In this document: in pieces, positions 11,332 to 24,300 of the stretch
Layout of the letters: the number at the start of each line of letters is the position of its first letter
Position numbering within the stretch: position 1 is the stretch's first letter
From: Chamaecyparis obtusa
Lineage: Eukaryota; Streptophyta; Pinopsida; Cupressales; Cupressaceae
Assembly: GCA_027943335.1 (NCBI GenBank)
Contig: BSBK01000764.1
Span: 586,001 to 650,000 of the forward strand
Direction: 5' to 3'
DNA length: 64,000 bases
Translations under genes and position numbers: made by a program
The notes under the pieces: generated by a model
Told to the model about the DNA's origin: nothing
Seen by the model: the letters and a program-made list of their open reading frames with translations, nothing else
Databases searched by the model: none

Positions 11332-12177
11332 ATGGCATCCTTGTCCAAGGTCATAAAATCCAAGTTTGGGAGTGATAATAAGGTCAAATTAATCAAGACT
11401 ACAACTTGTGATGATCCGGAATACACGTTACACCCTAAGATTGCATCATAGATTGACAAAACTGACGCATTTTCAAGTATTCCACCTAGGGTTTTGTTGG
11501 TTCAAGACATTCGCACTTACATCTAGTGCAAGATTGGTGAAATAGGAGATTTTGAGCTCCAATCCACCTACCAAGAGTTGAGTATGGACGGAAAGATCAA
11601 GGATGAGCATAAACACCTGGAGGTGAGGGGTTTAATAATGAATGCCCTATATTTCCCAAGAGATTTCAAGACATAGTGGATTAGGGTTGTTTTGAGTCGA
11701 GTGCATGAAGGGAAGTTATGGCTAGATGAACTGGTAAAAATCACAAAGGACATTATTCATGCACTCACCAGTTATCCTATTACTAATAAAGTGAAAGCCA
11801 TAAGGAATGCACCGAGGAATGAAATTGAGAAGCTTACCAGAGTAGAATGGGATGATAGAGGTATGAGAGTCAACATAATTTTTGATCCAGAGATAAGGTT
11901 AGGATCCTATGTAGTCGGTTATAATTTTTTTCAATCAAGCAAGCTGAATAGTGTACCGTGTGGATCTGTGGACATTGCCTACAAGATTGTGAAGAAAGGT
12001 TTCCAATTTGACCTAGCCGAGATACTATTGAAATAGTTGGAAGAGAATATGAGAACCATAAGGACAAAAAAGACAAATACTTGTAATTTTGGTTCCCTAA
12101 TGATTTTTATCTTTTTCTATGTGCAAAACTTCTTTCCCTCAGTCAATAATATTGATTAGGATGTCGATCGACCGACT
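11332..12177 (+). pseudogene. ORF2 of element A, N-terminal part up to the insertion of B
   Basis: Begins MASLSKV at 11332, matching the ORF2 of D in order and content: CKIGEIGDFEL near 11530, an IRVVLS patch near 11685, LWLDELVKITKDII near 11716, QSSKLNSVP near 11932 and YKIVKKG near 11980. Stops at several sites break it. At 12177 element B is inserted; the frame resumes exactly after the right-hand duplication at 28320, and the two parts sum to 1,202 codons. Function unknown. Confidence 0.75.
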
Positions 12178-13690
12178 AGTTAGATAATTGAGAGGGGGGG
12201 TGAATTAGTTAGTTCCAGTTATCCTACAGTCCCAAACTTCCAGATGTATATGATCAAACTTTTTCAAACAAATAATCAACTCGGTAAGATAGCAATAAAA
12301 ACTTTCTGTTCATTTACTGAATACCAGTAAATTCTATAGTGTGTTTACCGATTAATTCAAATATGAAATGTATAAAGTAAAATAAAAATCCAATCACATC
12401 AAGTACACATAACACATAGATTTTAACATGGAAACCCTGCTAAGGGAAAAACCACTTGGGACCGGTAACCCAAAATATTTCACTGGTCTAAAGTGAACTC
12501 GATTAGGAGCCAACCCTGTTAAAGGTTACAAAACACACTGTGAGGTGTGACCTGGTTAAAGGATTTATCACTAACAGTTAACTCTTGACCATAATTCACT
12601 ATGGGGTCAACAAGAAAACCAACAACATTTCTTGAATGTCATATTGAAATACAAATAAGACTGTTAAGTCCACTTGGTTAAGCGATTTAGTTGTAACAAT
12701 TGTTAAATTGATACAGTAATGGTCTGATTCAAATACAACTTAGATTATAGATATTTAGATCTATGCTAAGCTCAAAATACCTCCTCTAATCAATAATCAC
12801 TTCAATCATTCATATCCTTCAACTCATTCAACTCGGTGAATAATACCCTAATGCTCGGTAATGCCTGCAGTTCTTCTCAGTTCTATCTATAACCAGTTTG
12901 ATCAGTAGTGCATGAAAATAGTCCTTTCACATGATTTCTCCTGCAATGTCAATAATCTTAGACTCTATAATTAATCTCATGTCTCTTTAAATAGACATCA
13001 TAAACCATTTTCTTCTTATGCATTAGATTTTTCCTCTTAATCTCCATTGTTAATTTTGCCACTTCAAGATTCCTCGACAGATGTGTCTATAACATGTTTC
13101 ATCCTTCTCCATTCGATCAATCTTAAATTTTGTCAGTTGTTAGATCATAACAAACTTTATCTTTTACCTAAGAATCATAAGCAATTTTCTAGCTCATCAA
13201 TTCATTCGACTATTATAAACTTTAATTTTTTCTCTCACTCGGTCAATACAGAATGTGTCGATGAATACTAACTTGGTTATTAGTGTTACTCGGTATACAA
13301 TGCACTGGCTTAGTGTATACATAAATTTTCAATTACCGACCACATTAAATTATTTAGTTCTGATCTTAAATACATAACAAAATCATGTAATACAATCAAG
13401 TCAACAACATGATGCCATAGACTCATCAATAAGTTACCTAATGTATACCTTAGCAATATCTTCCATATCCATCTCATCTTCATGTGGATATCTCTTTCCT
13501 TTATCTTTCTTTCTTCAGATGTTTGTAACCATCATGATAAGTATAGTAAAAAATAGTTGACATCAATGACAATACATATTGACCGATTTAATTGCCTTAT
13601 ATATCACTTTAGTAGCTCGATGATCTCTAACCACTATCTTTCACTTGTCCATTTAGTTCATCAAGATATTCAATTAGTTTTAGGTTATCA
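12178..13690 (-). repeat. 3' LTR of element B (1513 bp)
   Basis: Aligns with 26797-28314, about 90% identical by eye over the first 180 bp. The minus strand begins TGATAACC; the outer end has mutated from TGTTAG to AGTTAG on the plus strand. It includes a 7-G run at 12194-12200 in the shared U5-like motif. Confidence 0.88.
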
Positions 13691-14144
13691 ACCTCTCCCT
13701 TTGGCATTGATGGAAATACAGATATGAAATATGTCATAGAATACCAAACATTTGTACTATAAATCTATCTAAATGTTTTAGCTCAGTAAAATCTCCCTAG
13801 CTTGTTCATTTAATATGTTTAATCACTACATAGCATTTCATCATTTCAGACAGACTCTCCCTATGGATTTGATCTTCTTCTTCCTTTTTGATACTTCTCT
13901 CCCACTGGATAGATATTTCATCGATTCTCTCTCCCTTTGATAGTAATGCCTAAAAGAATAAACAGCTCTGTAATAGCCAAAATATCTCTATTTTTTAGTT
14001 CATATCATGTACCTGCATGTACTGATATACAATGTTCTTATTCTAGCCTTCACAACCTTAGGAAACCTAAAGTGTGAACAATATGTATCAACATCATTGA
14101 TTTTCTGATAAATTATAGGTTGATGTAACCTCTTGATCACCATA
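13691..14144 (-). other. 3' untranslated region and purine tract of element B
   Basis: Between the RNase H stop and the 3' LTR. Read on the minus strand, the tract next to the LTR is CCAAAGGGAGAGGT (13704-13691), the primer for plus-strand synthesis. A further purine tract from CTCTCTCCCTTTG lies near 13940. Confidence 0.75.
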
Positions 14145-15740
14145 CTAACCGAAAGATAGGGGATGGACCCCTAGTCTAGTCCTCAAGTACTCAAATGTAT
14201 CCTTTGGTAAGGGTTTAGTAAATATGTCTGTAAGTTGTTCTTTAGGTTTCACAAACTCCACTTTCACTTTCTTTTCTTGTACTTATTCCCTCAAATCGTG
14301 ATACTTTATAGATGTATACTTTGTCTTAGCATGCATCATTGGATTATTGGAAATGTTTATAGCACTTGTGTTGTCACAATATATAATCATTGGATTAGTG
14401 ATCTCCTCATTCATGCCTTTCAACAATTATTTTATCCATTCAATATTTGAATAATTAGTAGTAATAGAGACATATTCTTCTTTAGCAGTAGACTGAGAAA
14501 TACATTCCTATTTCTTGCTTATCCAAGTAACTAGCCTTTCTCCCAAAAAGAATGCTCCACTAGTAGTGCTCTTCCGGTCATCAATATTTCCAACCCAATA
14601 TGCGTCAATGTAAACTTGTAGTTCAAAATTGCCTTGTTTCTTGTACTATAAACTATATTTCTTGGTGTTCTTCAAGTATCTCAGAATCCTCTTAACAACA
14701 GTCATATGTGATTCCTTAGGATTAGTAGAAAATATTGCTACAATCCCAGCAACATGTGCAATATCAGGTCTACTATGCACGACATACATCAGTTTACCAA
14801 TCATTGATCTATATAATATCTGATTTACCTCGGTTGACTGATCATCCTTTGTTAATTTGCATCCTATGACCATTGGTGTACCTACTAGTTTTGAATCTTT
14901 CATTCCAAAGGTCTTCAACACTTTTTTGATGTACTTTGATTGTGTTATGAATATCACTTCATTTTGTTGTAGAATTTGCAAACCTAGAAAGAATTTAATC
15001 TCTCCAAACATTGACATTTCAAATTCTTTTCTCATTTCATCAGCAAAAGATTTGCAAAGATTATCATGTCCTCCAAATATGGTATCATCAACAAATATTT
15101 CAGCAATAAGAATCTTGTCATCAGTTTCTCCTTTCAAATACAAATTTCTATTGCCACTTGTTCTTAAAAATCCAATACTAATAAGATATGCATGCAATCT
15201 TTCATACCATGCTCTTGGTACTTGTTTTAGTCCATATAGTGCTTTAATTGTGCAACTTACATACCATGTTCTTCTTGTTTGCATCAACAAAACCTTCAAG
15301 TTGTTCAATGTAGACCTCTTCCTCAAGTATCCCATTAAAAAATGTAGATTTAACATCCATTTGATATACTTTAAATCCTTTGTGTGTGGCACATGCAAGT
15401 AGTATTCTAACTCCTTCAAGTCTAGAAACTGGTGCAAAAGTCTCACCATAATCAATACCTTCTTCTTGTGCATATCCTTTACAAAGAAGTCTTGCTTTGT
15501 TCCTAGTGACTTCACCATTATCATTCAATTTTTTTCTAAATATCCATTTGGTTCCAATAATTTTTTTATCACTCAATCTCAGTACCAATGTCCATGTTTT
15601 TTTTTTCTCTATATGCTCAATTTCTTCATTCATGGATTGAAATCCATCCCTCATTCTCAAGTGCATCTCTAACATTTTTAGGTTTAAATTCACAAATTAA
15701 ACATGTGCTTTGTCTCAACTTACTTCATGTCATCATTCCA
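14145..15740 (-). pseudogene. Reverse transcriptase and RNase H of element B
   Basis: Copia RT core in order: GTKWIFRKKL (about 15555), ARLLCKGYAQEEGIDYGETF (about 15440-15495), VYQMDVKSTFFNG (about 15330), ALYGLKQVPRAWYE (about 15225), the catalytic FVDDTIFGG (about 15080), then GTPMV (about 14870). RNase H follows with a degraded first acidic motif (IDAYW near 14600), a STAKEEY motif, and DIFTKPLPKDTFEYLR (about 14200). A frameshift near 15245 separates the two halves of RT, and TAG stops occur in RNase H. Ends at TAG 14145-14147. Not functional. Confidence 0.9.
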
Positions 15741-17014
15741 TCTTTCTTGTCTCCAATAATCTAATTATGTGGATGGTGTCTTCTCACAAATTTAGCTAAC
15801 ACTTTCTCTCTTCTCTGTTCATCAATCGGTGCAGGATCAATTTCTTCCTCGATAGCTACTTCCTGATTCTCAATCTCTATAGGCTGATGCTCATTGTGTT
15901 TATTTTTTTGCTTGGTAGCTTCAACTTGATGCTCAAGTAGAGGGTTAGGTATATCAATGAATGTATATCTATCATAGTCTGCTGGTTCTTTCCTACTTTC
16001 TTCATGATTTTTCTCAGAAAACTCATCAACTCTCACATTAGCACTTTTAATCATTTTTTTAGAAACCTTATTCAAACATTTGTAAGATTTTCTCTTAGTA
16101 GAATATCATAAGAATATTCCTTCATCACCTTTAGAATCAAATTTTCCATTTCTATCATCCTTCAGAATGTAACATCTACTTCCAAAAAATTTAAAATAAC
16201 TTACATTAGGAGTGTACCCAAACCATAACTCATAAGGTGTCTTTTTTGAATCTTTTTTTAGTTTTACTTGGTTCAATGTGTATACGGAAGTGCTAACAAC
16301 TTTCTCCAGTACATTTTTGCAACATCTTTCTCAATCATAAATGTTCTTGCACAATCAACTATGGATATATTCCTTCTTTCAGCAATTCCGTTCTGTTGTT
16401 GTGTTCTCGGTGCATAAACCTTTCTTTTAATTTTGTTCTCATTACAAAAGTTAGTGAATTCATCAGAAATAAACTCACCTCCTCTATTAGTTCTTAAGCA
16501 TTTTAACTCTTTTCCACTTTCCTTTTCCACTTTACCTCTATACCATTTAAACATCTTGAAAGATTCATATTTCTCTTTCAAAAACATAACTGTCATCATC
16601 CTAGAGTAGTCATCAACAAATAAAATAAAGTATATGTCACCATAATAACTTCGAGTTCTCATAGGACCACATAAGTCGGTATGAACCAACTCCAAAATAG
16701 CTTTAGATGAATAGGTATTACTCTTGAAACTAGATTTTGACATTTTTCGCATTTGATATTGTTTACACGACATGGTCAGGTTTAGATAAGCTCGGTAAAC
16801 CTCTAACTTTTCTTTTCTTATTGATCTTAACTATGTTGTCAAAATTCACATGACATAACCTTTTATGCCACAACCACACATCTTTAGTTCTAGTCATTAA
16901 ACAAGAAGTTTTAGCATTGTCAAGATAGAATAGATTACCTTTAGATTATTCATCAGTATCGAACAACTTTCCTATTTCATCATAGATCTTCACCTTCCTA
17001 CTTTCAAATGAAAC
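15741..17014 (-). pseudogene. Integrase of element B, one catalytic Asp changed to Asn
   Basis: The segment 16273-16773 is open and holds the Copia integrase core. The first acid is in HTDLCGPMRTRSYYG (about 16680). The second motif reads RTNRGGEF (about 16490) where the family has an Asp in place of Asn. The third is NGIAERRN (about 16375). The zinc-binding N-terminus (16774-17014) and the chromodomain-like linker (15741-16272) are present but disrupted. The Asp-to-Asn change needs one G-to-A substitution and would abolish strand transfer. Confidence 0.87.
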
Positions 17015-18180
17015 TCAGTGACCTGAGTTATTCAATTGTGCTACACTTAACAAGTTATAGTTAAGTCCCTTCACCCAATATGCATTTTCACATTTAATCT
17101 TATTGTTCAACATGATAGATCCTTTTCCTTTAACTTTAAAAGGTGTATTATTTCCCATTTTAATAGATCCTCCATTATAGTGTTCAAGGTATTCAAATTT
17201 GTCCCCACCACCAGTCATATGATGTGTACAACCACTATCAATAATCCATGTACCATTCTTGCAAACTTTAGAAATAAGTGTTATTTCTGCATACCTTTCT
17301 TCTTCTTCTGAATCTTCTTTCAAAGCTACGAATACCACCTCAATATCTTCATCAGTGTTAGTGTCAGTGTCATCATCATCATCTCCAACAAGGTAACATG
17401 ATTTCTTGCCTTTGTCTTTGTAGTCTCATTTGTTTCTCCTATCATACTGTCAGTTTCCTCTGTGATCTCAGTTATCTCTTTTGTCAAACTTTCTTTCACC
17501 AGATCGGTCATTGTCTTTGTCATCATCCTTTCTATTAGGACATCTAGCTACAATATGACCAATTTCTTTATAGTTAAAATATGCCAAACATAATTTCCCT
17601 TTATACTTTCCTTTACCTTTCTACAGCCTTCTAGCCATTAGTGCTTCAAGTTCATCAAGTTCATCTTCATCACTGTCACTGTCACTCGTATTTCTTATCA
17701 TATGCTTACTCCTAGATGTTCCAAGTTTCAAAGATGACATAAATGTAGACTCAACACTTGGTACAATACTGTTATCATAGTTATTCAACTCAAAAGTAGT
17801 CAGTTTACCGATTAGGCTATCAAGTGTGAGATTGTTACCAGGTGTAGATCTCATTTCAAGAATTGCAGAGGTTCTAATAGCATAGATTGGCAACAAGGTT
17901 CTTAGAATTTTACTCACAACAATGTCTTCATCAATAACACCTCCTGATCCTCAAATAGTGTTGACAACCTCCTTGATTTGGTTACTGTACTATGAAATGT
18001 TTTCTCCTTCTTTCATCTTCATATCATCAAAATTTCCTCTAAGGCTTTTAGCTCTTGCTCTCATCACATTAACATCTCCTCCGTGAACTAGTGTAAGTTT
18101 GTCCCACATTTCTTTTGTTGAAGTACATGCTTTGATATCTTTAAATTTTGCATAAGATAAGGCAGAAACAATCTCTATCA
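17015..18180 (-). pseudogene. Gag (3' part) and protease of element B
   Basis: UBN2-type gag pattern (SYAKFKDIKACTSTKEMWDK, about 18150-18090), then a Ser/Asp/Glu-rich linker and a single knuckle near 17570. The first Cys pair of that knuckle has become Tyr (AYFNYKEIGHIVARC), again G-to-A changes. Protease follows with its active site WIIDSGCTHHM near 17240. The 5' end of gag lies at 26545-26733, across the insertion of element C; the codons meet at the TATCA duplication. Confidence 0.88.
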
Positions 18181-19397
18181 TGTTGATCCCTAAGTTTTGG
18201 TGTCTATCAGTGTCTTACACTTAGTCATTTTCTAGGCAAATTTGGTTGGTCATCACTGTGACCAAGTCATCATGTATAGGTTGAGTTAAGTATAGACTTG
18301 TATATTGTGCATTTACCGAGCAATAGTTACTATCGAGAAAGTCAGAGGTCACTGAGTACTGCAATAATAATTGAGAAAGCTTATGTTGAGTTGTGTAGAT
18401 ATGTCAGTATTGAGCACCGGTAAAAGAAGAACAGTCAATGCCTAGTGCCAGAGATTTCAAATGCCGAGTAAGCCAGATTTGATATATGTGTTTGTAATGG
18501 CACAAACACTTAGGTAAACCATTTTGGTCGACATCTACATTGTATTTATTATTTTTTGAGGAAATCATTGAGGTGATTATGCCTTAAATTTATAATCATT
18601 GATCCCTATGTAATATATGGAACCGATCAGAATTAGGGAATGCTTGAGAGACATAAATAGATAATTTAGATCATTGATCTTGATTCATTGAGTTGATCTA
18701 TTATTTATATAAGGTGATATCCAAACCCTAAAACATAGTATGAGAGAAGAGTATGAAGGGGATTTCATACATGCAAAACAAAGAAGTGTTTTGATTATCA
18801 AAAGTAGAGATCAGTGGCCAAGAAGAGTAGTGAAGGACAAAACAAAGATATATTTGATAGAGGAGATCAAATCTATATTAGAAGGAGAAGATTTGTTATC
18901 AGCATCATAGTGAAAACTGAAGGATCAGGTACTGAATCATTCTAATAGGTGAATCAGGGAGAATCTCTTAACATAGTGGTTTTAACAGACCTAAGTAAAT
19001 CTCTTGACCGAGTGCTTACTTTGTTGTAAGTTTAAATCCTTTTGCAAGGTAGATTGTCTAAGTCTTAAAGCTCTTAGTAGGGCAGACCCCTCACATGGTA
19101 GACCATTATTTTATGATCAAACTTTGTAGCCCTAACATGCAAACTTTAATACTGTAGTAGTGAAGATTTGTGGGCATCATCCCCACTCCAGTTTTACCTT
19201 TCAAGGGTTTCTAGGTAACCAAAATCATTGTGTTATGTTTCATTTTCATAGATGAAGATTAAGATGTTAGATCTATTTCGGTATTGAATTTGATGTTTAT
19301 GTTATGGAAGTAAGTTTATGTCAAAATAGAATTATTGGTAGATATTTGATTCACCCCCCCTCTCAGTATCTCACTTCCCCATAATAGATTTCCAAAA
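18181..19397 (+). repeat. 5' LTR of element C (1217 bp)
   Basis: Begins TGTTGATCCC and aligns with 25321-26544. I count about 10 differences in the first 120 bp. It includes ACCGAG-like hexamers (about 18315-18430) and the U5-like C-run with 7 Cs at 19354-19360; the 3' copy has 13. Confidence 0.9.
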
Positions 19398-19399
19398 AT

Positions 19400-19412
19400 T
19401 GGTATCAGAGCC
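19400..19412 (+). other. Primer binding site of element C
   Basis: TGGTATCAGAGCC, complementary to the initiator Met tRNA 3' end, two bases after the LTR. Confidence 0.92.
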
Positions 19413-19458
19413 AAGTCTCTTAAAGAAGTCTAATCACTTGTGAGTCAAAGTTCTTGAG

Positions 19459-20800
19459 ATGGAGGTTTATAAGTTGGGAAAGATCATAGAGAATTAGAAG
19501 ATTGACATTCATCTTGCACTACATCAGCTTGAAGTAGCCAGAGATGAACTGAAGAAATCCTTAAGAAAAAGAAGAGAATTGGCAATACAACAGAATGAAA
19601 CTCAATACAAAGAAGAGGATACTAAAGGATTATTTGAGAGTGGTAACTCTATTGAAAGTGACAAAGCTATAAAAGATCTACTATAAAAAAACAACATACT
19701 AAGTGAGGACATCAAAAATATGAAGAGAGAACAAGAAATACAATCAGTAAGATTTTGTGAAGTTAACAGAAAAGAAAGCTGAAGAAGGCAAGACAATGGC
19801 TGAAGAAGATAAAAGACAAATATCTATGAGACTTGATGAAAGGACATGTGACATGCAAAGGTTAAAAAAAATCAACTGGACATGGTAAATCAACTTCTAC
19901 TTGCTAATCAAGAGTTGGGTAGGAAAGATGTGGAAATCAAAAGTATAAGATCTGAAAATAGTCAACTAAAGAATGAACTTAGATCTACAAAAGAACTCAA
20001 TGAAAGGATGAACAAGCCTAATGAAGCTATGAGATACTTTGAAGAACTATTAAGGTCACCTATAAGATCCAATGATACACCTAGACTTGGACATGATGAG
20101 CACCTGCCATCCACTAAGGAAGGAGAATAATCAAAGAGTGGAGAACAGAGGAATGCAAAGCCAAAGAAGAACAAACCTACATGCCATCATTGTGGAAAGC
20201 TAGGACACACAACTAACATCTACAAAAGAAAACATGGTAAGTCTAATCCTAAACCAAAGTTCAATGGATATTGTTTTAACTGTAAGAAATATGGACATCA
20301 TGCACATGAATGGAGGACAAAGGTCAATAATCCACCTACTTCACCTAGATTTCAAGGACATTGTTTTAATTGTTAGAAATATGGACATAGAGCACATGAG
20401 TGTATATCCAAAGCTAAGTGGACATCCAATCAGCAGACCAAAGTACCTAGGAAAGGTAACACATACAATTGGGACTACAATACATGGTATAGTTGTCATT
20501 ATTGTAGAAAATATGGTCATATTGGAGAAAACTATTTGAAGACATTTTAGAGGTAAATCCAAGAGTTGGATGAGTGGAAGTCTGGTTTGTTACAAATGCA
20601 ATAAGATTGGTCACTTAAAGAGAGACTGCAGAGCACATATACCGAGCAATGAACAATTCAAGAATGAAGAAACAATTGATCAGATGAGAAACCAGATGAA
20701 TAAGACATGGAAGAAGAAAGAGGAAGCAAGTAGTAGTGGATCCAGTGAACTTGAGGTCACCCAATCCAATGGATCAGGTGATCACACTACTTCAAACTAA
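19459..20800 (+). pseudogene. Zinc-knuckle gag-like protein of element C
   Basis: Starts MEVYKLGK at 19459. Coiled-coil-like N-terminal half, for example around 19882-20130. Five knuckle positions follow: CHHCGKLGHTTNIY (about 20188), CFNCKKYGHHAHEW (about 20274), CFNC-stop-KYGHRAHEC (about 20364), CHYCRKYGHIGENY (about 20494) and the intact CYKCNKIGHLKRDC (about 20585). The WDYN linker lies between the third and fourth knuckle. Damage is by stops and a frameshift near 20545. No UBN2 or protease pattern. Ends TAA at 20798. Likely an RNA-binding packaging protein. Confidence 0.8.
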
Positions 20801-21158
20801 GAAAAGAAGGTATGTGTGGAATTGTATCTTATAATACCTTATTTTATATTAGTTCCTAACATTTGATAAGTTAGAGTTGATATCAGCATAGATTAAGATG
20901 CATCAGGACAGATTTGAGAAAGAAGCTACATTGCATATTTGATGTCGAGCATCAGTATTTTAGCCCATAGTGATCAATTCACTAGTGTATATTGAGCTCC
21001 TGTGGTAGCCGAGATGTGATATGTACCAAGCTGAAACCAAATGGTAGTATTGACTGAGCTTATGTTAACCGAGTTGACATGAGATTGCCGAGACAACTGT
21101 ATTTTATCTAGAAAGTGTACAGATTAGTAATGAAGCCCTAATTTGACTGTTTGAAGTC

Positions 21159-21165
21159 TATAAAG
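21159..21165 (+). promoter_or_regulatory. Candidate TATA box before ORF2 of element C
   Basis: TATAAAG, 208 bp before the ORF2 ATG at 21367, matching TATA boxes at 201 bp (D) and 206 bp (A). No GCGGGAA site is seen upstream here. The rest of the gag-ORF2 spacer (20801-21366) holds no coding signal. Confidence 0.5.
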
Positions 21166-21366
21166 TAGGAATTTACCATTTATTCTCATTTCACCAGTGA
21201 TTTGAGAACTTACAAAGTGATTCTAGAGCGATTATCTAGAGCTATTTGTGCAAAATGTGATTTGCAGAGATCTTAACAACGTGTCATCGGCAAACATCCG
21301 ATAACTATTTGAGAAAGGTATTTTCTGAGTTACTTATTTTGTAATTGAACCCTAAAATTTGGAGAA

Positions 21367-24300
21367 ATGGCTTCTTCATCATCTGTTGTAGCTAAGAAGA
21401 AATTGAAGAAATTGTTCAATGTACAACTTGTGAGGAATGATGCATGCAAACCGCAAAAATTCCAAGCCGTTCCTAAGAGTGCAATTATGGGAGATCTCAC
21501 GGGTGCTCTATCATCTATTCCTCCTAATTTTTTGATGATCAATGATGTACACACATGTTATATGTGCAAGATTGGAGAGATAGGAAACTATGAGCTTAGA
21601 GAATCTTATGACAAACTTTACAATAACGGGGTGTTAAAGGCTGAACACTAGAAGGTTGCCAAGCAAGGGTTGGTGCATGCCCTTGACTTCCCATAGAACT
21701 TTAAGGTCAAATAGATCAAAATCGTGCTGAGTTATGAACATGACATGAAAATTTGGCTAGAGGATGGACCAGTGAAGATAAAAAAGGAGATGATACACTG
21801 AGTAATTGGCTATCCTAGTCTTACAAGGAAGAAGACTATGAGATGTCAAAGAAAGGAGAAAATACAAGCCAATACCCAGATGGTATGGAATAAAAGAGGG
21901 ATGACCATTTCAACAATCATTGATCTAGAAATTGACTTTCTAGTAAGGGTGATTGCACATAAGTTTTATCAATCCAATAGGCTAGATAATGTTTTGTGTG
22001 TAGCTGTGGACCAAACTTGGAAGATGGTAAAGAAAAATCACACCTATGATCTTGCCGAGCTACAACTGACACAACTTGCTGAGAACCTCACTTCTATTAG
22101 GAAAGAGAAGAATTCAATGTGTAAGTTTGGTTCTCTACTCGTCTGTTTATTTTTCTATGTACATAATAGTTTTCCTACTATTGGAGATGTTGTATGGGAT
22201 AAGAACCGACCTATCACTCTACAAATAAATGAATTTATTAATTAGATAGGAGATAACTTTGAGAGTGTAATGGATAGTTATTTTGTGGAGTTTAAGAAGA
22301 AAATGAGGAAAAGGAGTAGGATCCCAAAATCACTAGTAGAAAAGTATTATAATGACATATGTTTCCTAGTTGATACTGACTTCACATATGCACAAATAGT
22401 TATACCGAGGGTATTATGGCTTAGGCCATTACCTTATGAAGTGAATATAGATGAGACAACAACAACAATTACAACCCTATTAGAAGAGGAAATAGATAGC
22501 AAAGAAAATTCTTTTGGGACATATGAAGAGGTAAAGTCCAAAGTAACCATGGGACTGAAATCTGCAACCATGGAAAGAAAAAGAAAGAAGATAGTGAAAA
22601 ACCTAGAAAAGATGCTAGGAGAAGGTGAAGAGGAAGATGCACCTCTTGCATTGACACAAGGGTTAGGAGAATACAAGTCAAGTGAATCGAAAGAGAATGA
22701 AGAGGAGGAGACTGTAGTCACTAAGAAAGGCAAGAAGGTGTTAGTTTCTGAGCCTATTAAGAAATAAATGTAGAAACCATAGCCCACTCCTCCTATAGTA
22801 CTTAGACCTAGAACTAGAGAAGCTTCTACTATTCCAGCTATTGAGCCACAAAAGAAGACCCCTACATCAGAGAAGAGGAAACCAGTTCAGGCTAAGGTTG
22901 TATCGAGCAATATAAGGAAGAAACCAAGAAGAAAGTTAATCTTGGAAAAAGATGATGATGATGAGGAAACCGATACATATGAGAATATTAAGAAGGCTGC
23001 ACCATCTCAAAGGAAGCAATTGACTGTCGATGAGATATGCCACAACATCAAGAGCACTGCTAGGTTAGCAAGCTTCAAAAAAATCAAATTTAAGAAATTG
23101 AGCATTAAGGATAAAGAGAGAGTGGAAGAAGCTATGCTTGAGATGCTTTGTACATTCAAGATGACACCATTCTACATGGGGAACCTTATTCTTAAAGAAT
23201 TATATAAGAGGATAGCTTAGAAATGGGAGTATGCCTTGATGACCAAGAAACAAATAAGGGAGAGCACTCTAGCTCAAGTCATGCCAGACTTATCCCTTGA
23301 TTACATCAAGTAGTACATGGAGAAGTATAGAAATAGATTTGTTCCCAAGCTTTGAGCATACTCCATTCTACAAAACAAGGTTGAAGAAATTGTGCAACAG
23401 AGCACAAGGTTGTGGAAAATTATTTTTGGACTTATAGTTGACAAGAGTGCACAACCGAGTGGAGATACATCCAGTAAAGAAGAATTGGACAATAAGGAGG
23501 ATATTAAGGAGCCATAGACTGAAAAGGAAACATGGCAGAAGGCCAAAGCCAGTGAATCAAAGGATGTGATCACTATTGTGGATATCACTGAGGATACCCC
23601 AGTAAAAATAGATGTGTTAACTAAGGAGGAAATTCAAAAGCAAATACAAGTTGAGGAGGCCTCAGATAAGTTTCTACCAAGCACCAATCCAGTACTAATC
23701 CAAGTACAAGATTATCCATGGATTTAGAGTACATCAATTGTTGACACAACACCAGTTAGCCCCCATAAGATCATAGTTAAAATTCAAGCCTCATAGAGTA
23801 CTAGTGTGGAGAAACATGACAAGTCAACAATTACACCTGAGATTACACTTGTCGAGGAGAAATAGAAAGAGAAAAATGAGAAGATTCTTAAAGAGAAAGA
23901 AGATAAGTCTATATTAGTTGTGATAAGTCCTCATGTGTAAGATAAGGAAAATAAAAAGACTAAGGAAAAGAAAGAAATAGAAAAACCAGAGCCTAAGGAA
24001 CAAGAGGCAATAAAAGCTCTTATACAAATGTTGAGTGGAAACACATCGAGGAAGAAAACAAAAAAGAAGAAGGAGAAATCTCCTTCCACACAGGTGACAC
24101 TCGACGAAGTCATAGTGATTCCTAAGTTGGAAACTGATAATTTGACCTATAAACAGATGCAAATCTTGTAGGATCTTTTGAAGAAGAAGAGAAAAAAAGA
24201 AGAGCTGAGAAGAGAGAACCAACAAAAGAAAGTATTGCATGAGATCAAAAGTATTTTCATTGATGCTTTTGAAATGGATGATGTAATTAGATCCACACCT

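Noticed and set aside
14857..15402. 181-residue plus-strand ORF
   Set aside because: Antisense to the RT of element B, which has full family motifs.
22434..22787. Overlapping minus-strand ORFs over ORF2 of C
   Set aside because: Ser/Phe/Leu-rich mirror of the acidic, Lys-rich part of ORF2.
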